The position numbers and the translations under genes are program-made. The notes beneath the pieces were generated by a model. That model saw nothing but the letters and a program-made list of their open reading frames with translations. It ran no database searches and was not told where the DNA came from. DNA of 64,000 bases from Mycobacterium sp. KBS0706. Lineage in GTDB: Bacteria; Pseudomonadota; Alphaproteobacteria; DSM-16000; Inquilinaceae. Positions 9,400 through 18,703 of this stretch are shown piece by piece (position 1 is the stretch's first letter; every line of letters begins with the position of its first letter). Location of the stretch: NCBI RefSeq assembly GCF_005938675.2, contig NZ_VCCH02000016.1, positions 53,462 to 117,461 of the forward strand, in the 5' to 3' direction.

Positions 9400-10908
9400 C
9401 TACCCCGCCGCGCGCCGGGACTCCTCGACCACGACGCGGCCGGGCTTGCCGAGTGCCTTGGCCACGGCGTCGAGGCGGCGGTCGACGGCGAGGCCGGTCA
9501 GCGCCTCCTCGTCGGCCGGCAGGGTCAGCACCACAGATTCGCCCGAGACCGAGAGGCTGGTGCGCTCGAGCAGCGAGGTGGCGCCGCCGGTCAGGGTGTG
9601 GGCCAGGCGCAGGGCCTGGCCGAGCAGCAGGACCCGGCTGCGCATCGCCTCGGTCAGCAGCTCAAGCACCGGGCCGGTCAGCGTGTCGCCGAGCGAGCCG
9701 CCGTAGCGGACATAGACCGCAGCGGCCAGGAACACGCGCTCGGCATGGTCGAGCCCGGCTACCGGCATGCGCAGCACCCGGAGCCAGGCATGCTCGGCCC
9801 GGTAGTCGGGATGCTCGAACCAGCCGATGTCGGAGAGCAGGCTGGCCGCCTGCCGCAGCCGCGCGTCGTCCGCCGTCTCCTCCGGGAACACCGACCGGGT
9901 CCATTCCGCCACCACCTCGGCATGGCCGAAGCGGTCGAGCCGGTGCGCCAGCTCGGCCGCGGCGTAGATCAGCGGGTCGCGCGCCTGGTCCTCCGGCGGC
10001 AGCAGGTCGAACAGATGGCCCTCGCGCAGGCCGAGGGCGGAGAACACCACCCGCGCCGGCTTCAGCGTCTTCAGCACGCCTTCCAGCACCAGCGCCGCCA
10101 TCGGCAGCATCTCGACCCGGCGGCGCGAGATCGCGGCGCCGGACAGCGCCCCCTTGCTCTGCTTCGCCACCAGGCCGACGAACTCGGCGAGCGGCCCGGT
10201 TGGCACCGTGTACTGGTGGATGATGTGCAGCGGGTGGTTCTCGCGCTCCATGAACAGCTTGGCGATGGCGCGCCAGGCGCCGCCGACCGGGTAGAAGCTG
10301 CGGCCGGCATAGACCGGCAGCCAGTCCTGCTGACCCAGCGTGTCGAGCACGACGCTGCGCGCCTCCTTGCGCGCGCCGGTCTCGTCCATCAGCCGGAAGG
10401 GCCCGAGCGGCAAGGTCACCTGCTCGTCGATCTCGCCGCGGTCGAGCCCGACCAGCTCGAGCGAGCCGCCGCCGAGATCGCCCATCACGCCGTCGACGTC
10501 GCGGATGCCGGAGATGACGCCGAGGGCGGACAGCCGCGCCTCCTCGACCCCGCTGATCACGGTGACCGGCAGGCCGCAGCGGCGCTCGACCTCGGCGACG
10601 AAATCGGCGCCGTCGTCGGCCTCGCGCACCGCCGCGGTGGCCAGCACGTCGACCCGGTCGACGCCCATGCCTTCCAGGAGGCGGGTGAAGCGCGAGAGGT
10701 TGTCGAGCGCCTGGACCACGCCCTCGGGCGACAGCCGGCCGGCCTGGCCGAGCCCCCGGCCCAGGCCGCACATCACCTTCTCGTTGAACACCGGCACGGG
10801 CGACCGGGTGATCCGGTCATAGACGACGAGACGGATCGAATTCGAGCCGATGTCGATGACGCCCACCCGCCCCGGCCGGGACGGCACGATCGGTCCGATA
10901 CGGAACAC
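9400..10908 (-). CDS. ppx: Ppx/GppA family exopolyphosphatase
   Basis: A 502-residue exopolyphosphatase/guanosine pentaphosphatase of the ASKHA fold, which removes terminal phosphates from polyphosphate. The phosphate-1 loop (VIDIGSNSIRLVVYD), the ATAAVREADDG segment and the second phosphate loop (GDLGGGSLEL) are all present, followed by a C-terminal HD-like helical region. A GTG at 10908 (GAGG four bases and AAGGA about eleven bases upstream) begins just after the ppk stop; an ATG-type start at 10965 would overlap ppk by 44 bases. Its position downstream of ppk indicates an operon controlling polyphosphate synthesis and breakdown. Confidence 0.9.
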   Translation of the reverse strand: MFRIGPIVPSRPGRVGVIDIGSNSIRLVVYDRITRSPVPVFNEKVMCGLGRGLGQAGRLSPEGVVQALDNLSRFTRLLEGMGVDRVDVLATAAVREADDGADFVAEVERRCGLPVTVISGVEEARLSALGVISGIRDVDGVMGDLGGGSLELVGLDRGEIDEQVTLPLGPFRLMDETGARKEARSVVLDTLGQQDWLPVYAGRSFYPVGGAWRAIAKLFMERENHPLHIIHQYTVPTGPLAEFVGLVAKQSKGALSGAAISRRRVEMLPMAALVLEGVLKTLKPARVVFSALGLREGHLFDLLPPEDQARDPLIYAAAELAHRLDRFGHAEVVAEWTRSVFPEETADDARLRQAASLLSDIGWFEHPDYRAEHAWLRVLRMPVAGLDHAERVFLAAAVYVRYGGSLGDTLTGPVLELLTEAMRSRVLLLGQALRLAHTLTGGATSLLERTSLSVSGESVVLTLPADEEALTGLAVDRRLDAVAKALGKPGRVVVEESRRAAG

Positions 10909-10921
10909 CGAGCCTCGATCC

Positions 10922-13120
10922 TTATTCCGCGGGCTTGACCAGGCGGCGCGGCGCCCGTTTCGCATCCTTCAAGGCGCTGCCCCGGCCGGACAGGCTGGGG
11001 TTGGTCATGAAGTACATATGCGCGCTGAAGGCATCATCCGGCGCGTCGTGCCGATGATAGCGGCCATCGGGGGCGAGCATCCAGGTGTTCGATTCATCCT
11101 TCAGATTGGCCAGCATGATCTGCTCCATCACCTGCTGGCGGACCGTGGCGTTCTCGAGCGGCACCAGGCTTTCGATCCGGCCGTCGAGGTTGCGCGGCAT
11201 CCAGTCGGCCGAGGACAGGTACACCTTGGCCTGGCGCGAGGGCAGCTTCTGGCCGTTGCCGAAGCACAGGATGCGGGCATGCTCGAGGAAGCGGCCGACG
11301 ATCGAATGCACCCGGATGTTGTCCGACAGGCCAGGCACGCCGGGGCGCAGGCAGCAGATGCCACGGATCACCAGGTCGATTTCCACCCCGGCCTGGGAGG
11401 CCTGGTACAGCTTGTCGATGATGCTGGCATCGACCAGGGCGTTCAGCTTGACCCAGATCTGGGCCGGCTTGCCGGCCTTGGCGTTGTCGATCTCGGCCTC
11501 GATCAGCTCCATGATCCGGCTGCGCAGGAACAGGGGCGCGATCGACAGCTTCTCCAGCTTCGCCGGCCTGGCGTAGCCGGTCATGTAGTTGAACACCGCC
11601 GCCGCGTCGCGGCCGAGGCCCGGATCGCAGGTGAAGAAGCTGAGGTCGGTGTAGATCTTGGCGGTGATGGGGTGGTAGTTGCCGGTCCCGAAATGGGTGT
11701 AGGTGCGCAGGCCGCCCTGCTCGCGCCGCACCACCATCGAGATCTTGGCGTGGGTCTTCAGATGGATGATGCCGTAGACCACCTGCGCGCCCGCCCGCTC
11801 CAGGTCGCGGGCCCAGCGGATATTGGCCTCCTCGTCGAAGCGGGCCTTCAGCTCGACCATCGCGGTGACCGACTTGCCGGCCTCCGCCGCCTCGACCAGG
11901 GCCTGGACGATCGGCGAATCCTTCGAGGTGCGGTACAGGGTCTGCTTGATCGCCACGACGTCGGGGTCGCGCGCCGCCTGGCGCAGGAACTGCACGACGA
12001 TGTCGAAGCTCTCATAGGGGTGGTGGACGACGATGTCCTTGGCCCGGATCGAGGCGAAGCTGTCGCCGCCGAAATCCCGCACCCGCTCCGGGAAGCGGGC
12101 GTTGTAGGGCGAGAACAGCAGCTCCGGCCGCTCGTCGACGATCAGCTTCCTGGTGTCGCTGAGGCCGAGCAGCCGGTCCATGGCGAAGACGTCGTCTTCC
12201 TTCACCTTCAGCTTCTCGCAGACGAAGCGGCGCAGCGCGTCCGGCACGTCGGCGGAGACGGCGAGGCGGATGACGACGCCCTTGCGCCGGCGCTTCAGCG
12301 CGCTTTCGAAGGTCTTGACCAGATCCTCCGCTTCCTCGTCGATCTCCATCTCGCTGTCGCGGATCACCCGGAACACGCCGCTGGCGATCGGCGTGTAGCC
12401 GGGGAAGAGCCGGTCGAGGAACAGCTTGACCACGTCCTCGAGCAGCACGAAGCGGATCGGCGATCCGGGCAGGCGGGTGAAGCGGTCGAGCTGCGGCGGC
12501 AGCGGCACGATCGCGTCCATCTCGTCCTGCGTCTCCTCCCCGGCGTTGACCAGGGTCAGGGCCAGGCACAGGCCGAGATTGGGGATGAAGGGGAAGGGAT
12601 GGGCCGGGTCGATGGCGAGCGGCGTCAGCACCGGGAACATCTCGTTGAGGAACCGCTCCTCCAGCCAGGCCTTCTCCGGCTTGGTCAGCTCGTCTCGCCC
12701 GACCACGGCGATGCCGGCGGCGCGCAGCTCCTCGCTCAGGGCGCGCCAGCAATGCTGCTGGTCGCGCATCAGCTCCTGCACCCGAGTGGTGATCTCGCCG
12801 AGCTGCTGCGCCGGGCTGAGCCCGTCCTGGCTGGGCGAGACGACGCCGAGCGCCACCTGCGCCTTCAGCCCGGCGACGCGGACCATGTAGAATTCGTCCA
12901 GGTTGGAGGCCGAGATCGACAGGAAGCGCAGCCGCTCCAGCAGCGGGTAGCCGGTGTTGTAGGCCTCCTCCAGGACGCGCTGGTTGAAGGCCAGCCAGGA
13001 CAGCTCGCGGTTGATGAAGCGGTCGGGCGAATCCGCGGGGATCGTGGGCAGGGCGGGAGCGCGAACGACCTCCGGCGCCTCGGCGGAAATGGCCTCGGCG
13101 GTGCTCTGCAACATGGTCAC
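10922..13120 (-). CDS. ppk1: Polyphosphate kinase 1
   Basis: A 732-residue PPK1, which makes inorganic polyphosphate reversibly from ATP and autophosphorylates on histidine. The N-terminal domain opens with the typical [19 protein letters not shown]. The catalytic core has [15 protein letters not shown], the [12 protein letters not shown] segment, and THAKISMV, whose histidine is the expected phosphorylated residue. Length matches the family. GTG 13120 has GGAGG six bases upstream; an ATG at 13114 and a longer start at 13144 are possible. The ppx gene follows 13 bases downstream. No Pho box could be identified with confidence in the 200 bases upstream. Confidence 0.95.
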   Translation of the reverse strand: MTMLQSTAEAISAEAPEVVRAPALPTIPADSPDRFINRELSWLAFNQRVLEEAYNTGYPLLERLRFLSISASNLDEFYMVRVAGLKAQVALGVVSPSQDGLSPAQQLGEITTRVQELMRDQQHCWRALSEELRAAGIAVVGRDELTKPEKAWLEERFLNEMFPVLTPLAIDPAHPFPFIPNLGLCLALTLVNAGEETQDEMDAIVPLPPQLDRFTRLPGSPIRFVLLEDVVKLFLDRLFPGYTPIASGVFRVIRDSEMEIDEEAEDLVKTFESALKRRRKGVVIRLAVSADVPDALRRFVCEKLKVKEDDVFAMDRLLGLSDTRKLIVDERPELLFSPYNARFPERVRDFGGDSFASIRAKDIVVHHPYESFDIVVQFLRQAARDPDVVAIKQTLYRTSKDSPIVQALVEAAEAGKSVTAMVELKARFDEEANIRWARDLERAGAQVVYGIIHLKTHAKISMVVRREQGGLRTYTHFGTGNYHPITAKIYTDLSFFTCDPGLGRDAAAVFNYMTGYARPAKLEKLSIAPLFLRSRIMELIEAEIDNAKAGKPAQIWVKLNALVDASIIDKLYQASQAGVEIDLVIRGICCLRPGVPGLSDNIRVHSIVGRFLEHARILCFGNGQKLPSRQAKVYLSSADWMPRNLDGRIESLVPLENATVRQQVMEQIMLANLKDESNTWMLAPDGRYHRHDAPDDAFSAHMYFMTNPSLSGRGSALKDAKRAPRRLVKPAE

Positions 13121-13320
13121 GGGTCGCCTCCGAACCTTCATCATCGCAACAAAACTGTAATATCAAACCCTTACCGGGCTCGATTTCACCGCCACTATAC
13201 ACAAGCCCGAACCGGAAGCGCCATGTCCGGGCGATGAAATCACGGCTGGTACATTTTCCTGCGCGGCCGTGCCTTTCCGGGCTCTCCGCTCCCCCATCCC
13301 CGGGTCGGCGGCAAGCCGCA

Positions 13321-14733
13321 TCAGGTCATCGCGAAGACGGGCATGCGGTCGCCGATGCCCCGGAGCGTCAGTGCCTGGGGCCGGGTGTCCACTCCTCTCG
13401 ACGAGAGCAGCCGGGCCGACTCCGCGTCCCGGACGATCGCCTGGGTGGCGAAGATGCTGTCCTCGGTGGCCAGCGCCTGCACCCGCGACGCGATGTTGAC
13501 GGTCTGGCCGAAATAATCCTGGCGGTCGTTGAGGTTGACCGCGAGGCACGGCCCTTCGTGGATCCCGATCTTCAGGATCAGCTCCTCCGCCCCGCGCCGC
13601 GCGTTCAGATGCCGCATGGAGTCGCGCATGCGAAGGGCGGCGGACACGGCGCGGTGCGGCACCGGGAACGTCGCCATCACGGCATCGCCGATGGTCTTGA
13701 CGACGGCGCCGGATTCGGAGGCCACGATCTCGTTCAGGATCTGGAAGTGGGAGCGCACCAGGTCGTAGGCGACGAGGTCGCCGACCCGCTCATACAGGTC
13801 GGTCGATCCCTTCAGGTCGGTGAACAGGAAGGTGAGGCTCATGATCTTGAGCCTCTGCTCGACGTCGAGCGTCTCGGTCCGGTAGAGGTCGCGGAAGGTC
13901 TGGTTTGTCAGCAGCCGCTTCGCGGTCAGGAACGGCCGGCGGCGGCCCAGCATCTGGTTCAGCTCCGCGCCCGCCACGTAGACGCCCACCAGGACCCGGC
14001 CCTCCGTGCGGTTGTCCAGCGACAGGCGGAGCGGACCGGGCGACAGGGTGCTGCGGCCGACCCCCGGATGGGCGCTGGTGAAGATCATGGAGAGGTCGCG
14101 GCGCTCCGCCGTCGGCTCGCCCCCGGTCTCGACCAGATGGGCCGTATGGGTCACGGGATCGAAGATGATGACGGTTTGCGCGGGAAGCTGCAGGGCCAGG
14201 ATCATCCGTTCGCCGGCCTGCAGCTCGACTGTCTCCAGCATGACCTTGCGGCTGAACTCGTCGAAGGCGCCCGGCTCGGGGAACGCCAGGCCGGAGCCGA
14301 AGAAGACCTGCCGGTGATAGTCCCAGAAGCCGAGGCTGTCCGGATCGTGGGCGGCGATGCGGCGGATCCGGGGGCTGACGGTGAAGCTGACCTCCACCGT
14401 GTCGTCCAGCGTCGGCTCGCTGGTCAGCGCGCAGAAGGCGCAATGATAGTCCTGCTGCCGCACGCTCTTCAGGGTGGCGTTGGCGTCGAGGACGCCGCCG
14501 CAGCTCGGGCAGAGGATGTTCCAAGACATCTCGAACAGGCCCAGCCGCGACGCGTGCAGCAGGGCCGCGATCACCTTCTCCTCGTCCAGGCCGCTTCCGG
14601 TCGCCACGGCCACGGCGTTGATGCGCGCGAGATCCCCGTCACGGCCGTTGTGGACGAGATCCGCGATGGCATCGACCACGCCGGGATCGGCCGAGCGGCG
14701 CAAGGCGTCGAAGAGGGCGTCGTTGTCCTGCAT
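13321..14733 (-). CDS. Adenylate/guanylate cyclase with zinc-ribbon-bearing N-terminal domain
   Basis: A 470-residue class III nucleotide cyclase. The C-terminal catalytic domain (from about residue 303) has the metal-binding LFTDLKGST, GDAVMATF with the second aspartate, and GQTVNIASR with the transition-state Asn and Arg. The N-terminal 290 residues match the DUF5939 architecture and include a CxxC...CxxC zinc-ribbon-like site at residues 75, 78, 98 and 101, preceded by a short winged-helix-like region. No membrane segments are seen, so it is cytoplasmic. It stands alone; its input signal is unknown. Confidence 0.88.
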   Translation of the reverse strand: MQDNDALFDALRRSADPGVVDAIADLVHNGRDGDLARINAVAVATGSGLDEEKVIAALLHASRLGLFEMSWNILCPSCGGVLDANATLKSVRQQDYHCAFCALTSEPTLDDTVEVSFTVSPRIRRIAAHDPDSLGFWDYHRQVFFGSGLAFPEPGAFDEFSRKVMLETVELQAGERMILALQLPAQTVIIFDPVTHTAHLVETGGEPTAERRDLSMIFTSAHPGVGRSTLSPGPLRLSLDNRTEGRVLVGVYVAGAELNQMLGRRRPFLTAKRLLTNQTFRDLYRTETLDVEQRLKIMSLTFLFTDLKGSTDLYERVGDLVAYDLVRSHFQILNEIVASESGAVVKTIGDAVMATFPVPHRAVSAALRMRDSMRHLNARRGAEELILKIGIHEGPCLAVNLNDRQDYFGQTVNIASRVQALATEDSIFATQAIVRDAESARLLSSRGVDTRPQALTLRGIGDRMPVFAMT

Positions 14734-14804
14734 GCGCGGAGCATACCCCAGCCCCCCGGTCGCGGACAGGGGCGCTGCGCCCTGCGATTGGGCCCTGTTC
14801 GTTG

Positions 14805-15002
14805 CCTCTCCCGCTTGCGGGAGAGGTCGGGCTCGCGCAGCGAGACCGGGTGAGGGCAGATGGGCAGCTACGCTAGGATCAGCGTTTCAGGACGGAATGG
14901 AATCATGCGCTCGCCCGCTGCAAAGCAGCGCTTTCGGCGAGGCCGCTATCCCCTCACCCGGACATCCTTCGGATGTCCGGCCTCTCCCGCAAGCGGGAGA
15001 GG
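14805..15002. repeat. Paired modular palindromic repeats (inverted)
   Basis: In the 350-bp gap between the cyclase and the HerA-like gene are two inverted copies of a modular element. Copy one: CCTCTCCCGC (14805-14814) pairs with GCGGGAGAGG (14817-14826), then a CTCGC/GCGAG hairpin, then GGGTGAGGG. Copy two: CCCTCACCC (14951-14959), a CCGGACATCC/GGATGTCCGG hairpin (14958-14980), then CCTCTCCCGC/GCGGGAGAGG (14981-15002). A similar modular arrangement occurs at 29819-29942. It resembles dispersed REP/MITE-like elements and may also terminate transcription. Confidence 0.75.
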
Positions 15003-15083
15003 CAAAGGGCTCACACACCCGCCATTGGCATCGCTGATCGATATGTGCGCCGTAGCTCTGACGACCGGCCCCGCCGGCGCGCC

Positions 15084-16610
15084 TCAGCGCCTGCCGCCGA
15101 AGATCGAGCCGAGGATGCCGCGGACCACGGCGCGGCCGATGCTGCCGCCGATGGTGCTGGCGCCGGAGCCGCCGACGCTGCGCCCGAGGCTGCGGCCGAG
15201 CTGGGTGCCGACCGTGCTGCCGGTGTTGCGGATCACGTCCCGGAAGATGGTCTCGGCCATGCTGGGGCCTTCCTTGGCCTCGGCCTTCGCCTGGGCCTTG
15301 GCCTCGGCGGCGGCTGTCGCCTGCTGCTGCGCTTCGGCCGCCTTGACGCTCAGCTTCTCATAGGCGGACTCGCGGTCGATCGAGGCGGTGTATTTCGCAT
15401 CCATGCCGCCGGCGGCGATCGCCGCCTTGCGCTCGGCATCGGTGATCGGGCCGAGGCGCGAGACCGGCGGGCAGACCAGCGCCCGCTCGACCACCTCGGG
15501 GATGCCCTTGGCGTCGAGGAAGGAGACCAGGGCCTCGCCCACCGCCAGTTCCTGCAGCGCGCGGGCGACGTCCAGACCGGCCTCGGTGCGGAAGGTGTCG
15601 GCGCTGGCCTTCAGCGCCTTCTGGTCGCGCGGGGTGAAGGCGCGCAGCGCGTGCTGCGCCCGGTTGCCGAGTTGAGCCAGCACCTTGTCCGGCACGTCGA
15701 TCGGGTTCTGCGAGACGAAGTAGACGCCGACGCCCTTGGAGCGGATCAGCCGCACCACCTGCTCGACCTTCTCGACCAGCGCCTTGGGCGCGTCGTCGAA
15801 CAGCAGATGGGCCTCGTCGAAGAAGAACACCAGCTTCGGCTTGTCCGGATCGCCGAGCTCGGGCAGGCGCTCGAACAGCTCGGACAGCAGCCAGAGCAGG
15901 AAGGTGGCGTAGAGCCGCGGCGCCTGGATCAGCGTCTCCGCCGCCAGCACGTTGATGACGCCGCGCCCGTCCGCGCCGATGCGGATCAGATCCATCAGGT
16001 CCAGCGCCGGCTCGCCGAAGAAGGCCTCCGCCCCCTGCTGCTCCAGCACCAGCAACTGGCGCTGGATGCTGCCGACCGAGGCCTTGGAGACGTTGCCGTA
16101 GACGCCGGTGAACTTCGAGGCGTTCTCGGCCATATGGGCCAGCAGCGCCTGCAGGTCCTTGAGGTCGAGCAGCAGCAGCCCTTCCTCGTCCGCCGCCTTG
16201 AAGGCGATGTTGAGCACGCCCTCCTGCGTGTCGTTGAGCTGCAGCAGGCGCGACAGCAGCAGCGGCCCCATCTCCGCCACCGTGGCGCGGACCGGCGTGC
16301 CCCCCTTGCCGTACAGGTCCCAGAACACGGTCGGGAAGCCCTGGTAGGCCGGCGCGCCGAGGCCCAGCGCCTTGGCGCGCTCCTCGATCTTCGGGTTGGC
16401 CGCGCCGGGCTGGCTGATGCCGGCGATGTCGCCCTTCACATCGGCGACGAAGACCGGCACGCCGGCCTGGCTGAAGCCTTCGGCCAGGACCTTGAGCGAC
16501 ACGGTCTTGCCGGTGCCGGTGGCGCCGGCGATCAGCCCGTGGCGGTTGCCGAGGCCGAGCAGCAGCCGGTGCTCGCGCTGGCCCTTGGCGAAATAGAGTC
16601 CGTCGGTCAT
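15084..16610 (-). CDS. HerA-like ATPase, DUF853 family
   Basis: A 508-residue P-loop ATPase of the HerA/FtsK superclass (YjgR-like, DUF853). Walker A is GATGTGKT at residues 29-36 and Walker B is [13 protein letters not shown]. The C-terminal tail is an Ala/Lys/Glu/Gln-rich helical stretch followed by a Gly/Arg-rich end ([20 protein letters not shown]). The family is widespread but its cellular job is unclear; HerA relatives pump or remodel DNA. ATG 16610 has GGAG seven bases upstream; a longer frame to 16889 overlaps the divergent phosphatase gene and is rejected. No NurA nuclease is adjacent. Confidence 0.88.
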   Translation of the reverse strand: MTDGLYFAKGQREHRLLLGLGNRHGLIAGATGTGKTVSLKVLAEGFSQAGVPVFVADVKGDIAGISQPGAANPKIEERAKALGLGAPAYQGFPTVFWDLYGKGGTPVRATVAEMGPLLLSRLLQLNDTQEGVLNIAFKAADEEGLLLLDLKDLQALLAHMAENASKFTGVYGNVSKASVGSIQRQLLVLEQQGAEAFFGEPALDLMDLIRIGADGRGVINVLAAETLIQAPRLYATFLLWLLSELFERLPELGDPDKPKLVFFFDEAHLLFDDAPKALVEKVEQVVRLIRSKGVGVYFVSQNPIDVPDKVLAQLGNRAQHALRAFTPRDQKALKASADTFRTEAGLDVARALQELAVGEALVSFLDAKGIPEVVERALVCPPVSRLGPITDAERKAAIAAGGMDAKYTASIDRESAYEKLSVKAAEAQQQATAAAEAKAQAKAEAKEGPSMAETIFRDVIRNTGSTVGTQLGRSLGRSVGGSGASTIGGSIGRAVVRGILGSIFGGRR

Positions 16611-16719
16611 GTCCGTCTCCTCGGCCCGCGGCCCCGTTAGCAGGCATCTCGGGCGCATGGTGCCTCGCGGCTGGACGGGACGCCAGATGTTGCGCAGGGT
16701 AGATCCGCAAGGAGATGCG

Positions 16720-17235
16720 ATGAAGACCCTGATCCTGCTGCGGCATGCGAAATCCGACTGGGCCGACCCGGAGCTGACCGACCATGACCGGCCGCTGGCG
16801 GCGCGCGGCCGCGAGGCGGCGCCCCGCATGGGCGCCTGGCTGAAGGCGCATGGCCCGATGCCGGAGCTGGTGCTGTGCTCGACCGCCATCCGCGCCCGGC
16901 AGACCCTGGCGCTGGCGCTGGAGGCGCTGGGCGCCGTCCCCGAGACCCGCTTCGACCGCGGCCTCTATCTGGCCGGCGGCGCCGGAGTGCTGGCCCGGCT
17001 GCGCCAGGCGCCGGACGCGGCCGCGACTTTGCTGCTGGTTGGCCACAACCCGGACCTGGAGCAGCTGGCGCGCCGGCTGGCGACGACGGGCGACAAGGCG
17101 GCGCTGGGCCGGCTGGCGGAGAAGTATCCGACCGCCGGGCTGGCCGTGATCGAGCTGCCGGTCGAACGCTGGTCCGACACGGGTCCGGGCGGCCGGCTGT
17201 TCGCCTTCGAGACACCGAAGACAGTCGGAGGCTGA
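16720..17235 (+). CDS. Histidine phosphatase family protein (SixA-like)
   Basis: A 171-residue phosphohistidine phosphatase-like protein. The catalytic RHAKSDW is at residues 8-14 and the second histidine is in [12 protein letters not shown]. SixA-type enzymes dephosphorylate histidines in phosphorelay proteins, although targets vary. GGAG lies five bases upstream of the ATG. The final codons ([13 protein letters not shown]) are repeated, as DNA and as encoded residues, at 17769-17807 beyond the next gene, implying a rearrangement at this 3' end. Confidence 0.88.
   Translation: MKTLILLRHAKSDWADPELTDHDRPLAARGREAAPRMGAWLKAHGPMPELVLCSTAIRARQTLALALEALGAVPETRFDRGLYLAGGAGVLARLRQAPDAAATLLLVGHNPDLEQLARRLATTGDKAALGRLAEKYPTAGLAVIELPVERWSDTGPGGRLFAFETPKTVGG
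17182..17220 (+). repeat. 39-bp direct repeat, copy 1 (inside the SixA-like gene)
   Basis: Begins GGTCCGGGCGGCC and ends TTCGAGACACCGAAG. It matches 17769-17807 in the same orientation at 36 of 39 positions by my alignment. The two copies bracket the gene at 17265-17756, and both lie in the same codon phase of the phosphatase tail. Confidence 0.85.
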
Positions 17236-17264
17236 ACCCGCCTGGATGTCGTGGGAGGTCAATC

Positions 17265-17756
17265 TTGGGCCGACAGATCGCCATAGTCATGAACGACCAG
17301 GATGAACAGAATTTCCTGACCTTCCTGCGGTCGACGTGCAACATTGCCCTATTCGAGTATTTTGCTCCGACCGAGGATGCACTGAGGGTCGAAGACTTTC
17401 ACCCTGAACGTACGGGGCACTGGACCTATCGCATCTGGAATCGCAGCTACCCCTGGCATCCCACCTTTGGACAGACAGGCCCTAAGTCGCACAATCCGGA
17501 TCAAGTGGGCTGGGCTTACATTTCAAATGCCCAGGCTGCGCCTGTGCTCGAATTCACGAGATCCAACCCTGCGGGGCGACCGGGACGCATCTACTGGGCT
17601 AGGACGTTCTCCGCGACCGCGCCCCTCCGATACGACGACGCGTCGTTCTCGCGCTGGGTCGACCGGGTGTGGCAGTGGGTCCGCAACAACGGGGTGAAGG
17701 CCGACAAGGGGAATCCGTCGAGCCCTTATATCCTGCCGGGAGCTGCGGCCGATTGA
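17265..17756 (+). CDS. Hypothetical protein, flanked by direct repeats
   Basis: A 163-residue protein I cannot assign. It is rich in Trp, Tyr and Phe with regularly spaced aromatic motifs (GHWTYRIWNRSYPWHP, GWAYISNAQAAPVLEFTR, GRIYWARTFSA, FSRWVDRVWQWV), which suggests a compact single-domain fold with one or more ligand-facing aromatic surfaces. The best start is TTG 17265 with GGGAGG six bases upstream; ATG 17289 is the alternative. Its base composition is lower in GC than its neighbours. It lies between two 39-bp copies of the end of the preceding phosphatase gene, so it looks inserted. No transposase is present. Confidence 0.7.
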   Translation: MGRQIAIVMNDQDEQNFLTFLRSTCNIALFEYFAPTEDALRVEDFHPERTGHWTYRIWNRSYPWHPTFGQTGPKSHNPDQVGWAYISNAQAAPVLEFTRSNPAGRPGRIYWARTFSATAPLRYDDASFSRWVDRVWQWVRNNGVKADKGNPSSPYILPGAAAD

Positions 17757-17906
17757 GCGTTCGATCCCGGTCCGGGCGGCCTGCTGGTCGCGTTCGAGAC
17801 ACCGAAGGCGGCCGAGCCCCAGCGCCTTGATTTTGCCCAGATCAGAGGCAGGCCATTCGAGAAAGTCACCGAAACAATCAAAGACCGCAACCGTTCCTTT
17901 CTTTAA
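17757..17906 (+). pseudogene. Remnant of a histidine-phosphatase C-terminus
   Basis: Directly after the stop of the unknown gene, the frame from 17766 reads PGPGGLLVAFETPKAAEP, matching the C-terminal [13 protein letters not shown] of the SixA-like protein upstream. It continues to a TAA at 17904-17906 with no start codon of its own. It is either the displaced original 3' end of the phosphatase gene or a duplicated tail. Confidence 0.65.
17769..17807 (+). repeat. 39-bp direct repeat, copy 2
   Basis: Second copy of the repeat at 17182-17220, with three mismatches, lying 587 bp away. The stretch after it (about 17870-17930) is AT-rich and holds no gene I can support, up to the small lipoprotein gene. 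Confidence 0.85.
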
Positions 17907-18078
17907 AATTATTCATTGATCTCAGATTCCATGATGGCCTATCGGCCACACCGCAACAGCAATCCTTTCGATGAACTTATCGTAAGCTGACAGAGACTGG
18001 CGACGGAGCAATATCCGTGGGGCGTGGAAACGGCACCGCGCCCGATCGGGGCGCGGATATCAGCAGAGGATGTCCGCC

Positions 18079-18222
18079 ATGTCGCGTCTCTCCGCCCGCC
18101 TGCTCAAGACCGGTGCGGCCCTGATCGCAGCCGCCTCGCTGGCCGGGTGCGTCGTCTATCCCGCCTATTCGCGCCCGGTCTACTACCATCCGTACTACCA
18201 CCCGTACTACCGCGGCTGGTGA
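18079..18222 (+). CDS. Small lipoprotein with tyrosine/histidine/proline-rich tail
   Basis: A 47-residue secreted lipoprotein candidate, short enough to be missed by length cut-offs. It has a basic N-terminus, a hydrophobic segment and a clear lipobox (LAGC) whose cysteine would be acylated. The mature part is only about 25 residues and ends in YYHPYYHPYYRGW, a repeated His-Pro-Tyr-Tyr motif. ATG 18079 has GAGG nine bases upstream; an in-frame ATG at 18070 would add three residues. Similar tiny HPYY-tailed lipoproteins are common in Alphaproteobacteria genomes without a defined role; metal binding is conceivable but unproven. Confidence 0.65.
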   Translation: MSRLSARLLKTGAALIAAASLAGCVVYPAYSRPVYYHPYYHPYYRGW

Positions 18223-18253
18223 GCAAAGCCCCACCCGACCGTGAAGACGGCGC

Positions 18254-18703
18254 TCAGCGGATGCCGGCGAGGTAACCCAGCAGCGCATCCGCGTCGTCGA
18301 ACACGGCGTCGAGCGGCACCGCCAGCATCGGGTTCAGCTTGGCGCCGAGAAAGGCGGCGCGGGCATCGGTGTGCAGCCCGACCAGCCGGCGCCCGGGCTT
18401 GGCCAGCTGGCGATGGGCGTAGGCCATGCCGAGCTCGAGCGCCGCGCCCTCGTCCGGCACCCGGCCGTCGAGCACGAACAGCAGCACGTCGCAGGCGAAA
18501 ACCTGGTCGCGGTCAAGCTCGAAAAGGGCGCGGCGCCGCTGCTCCGGCGCCATCGACGCCCAGGGCTCGCGGCGGCTCTCGACCCCGTCGCGCTGCGGCA
18601 GGAACACCTCGAAGCCCAGCGCCTCGATCCGCTCCGCCAGCACCGCGTTGAACACCAGCTCGGCGGCCGAGAACAGCGGCCCGGCGAAGTACAGGCGCGG
18701 CAT
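18254..18703 (-). CDS. Nucleoside 2-deoxyribosyltransferase family protein
   Basis: A 149-residue protein of the nucleoside 2-deoxyribosyltransferase fold. It starts with the family pattern (LYFAGPLFSAAE), has FLPQRDG and a central acidic DVLLFVLDGRVPDEGAALELGMAYA segment that contains the expected catalytic Asp/Glu. Such enzymes swap bases between deoxynucleosides or hydrolyse deoxynucleoside monophosphates (DNPH1/Rcl-like). Its ATG overlaps the stop of the HisN-like gene by one base (TGATG), so the two are co-transcribed and translationally coupled. Confidence 0.88.
   Translation of the reverse strand: MPRLYFAGPLFSAAELVFNAVLAERIEALGFEVFLPQRDGVESRREPWASMAPEQRRRALFELDRDQVFACDVLLFVLDGRVPDEGAALELGMAYAHRQLAKPGRRLVGLHTDARAAFLGAKLNPMLAVPLDAVFDDADALLGYLAGIR

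Noticed and set aside
10850..13237. 795-codon plus-strand frame across ppk
   Set aside because: The minus strand has complete PPK1 motifs, so this is antisense noise of high-GC codon use.
13121..13320. Pho box upstream of ppk
   Set aside because: The CTGTAAT stretch near 13156 lacks the second half-site at the right spacing.
13234..14853. Long plus-strand open frame across the cyclase gene
   Set aside because: It is a shadow of the minus-strand cyclase gene: no ribosome-binding site, low-complexity Gln/Arg/His-rich translation and no family motifs.
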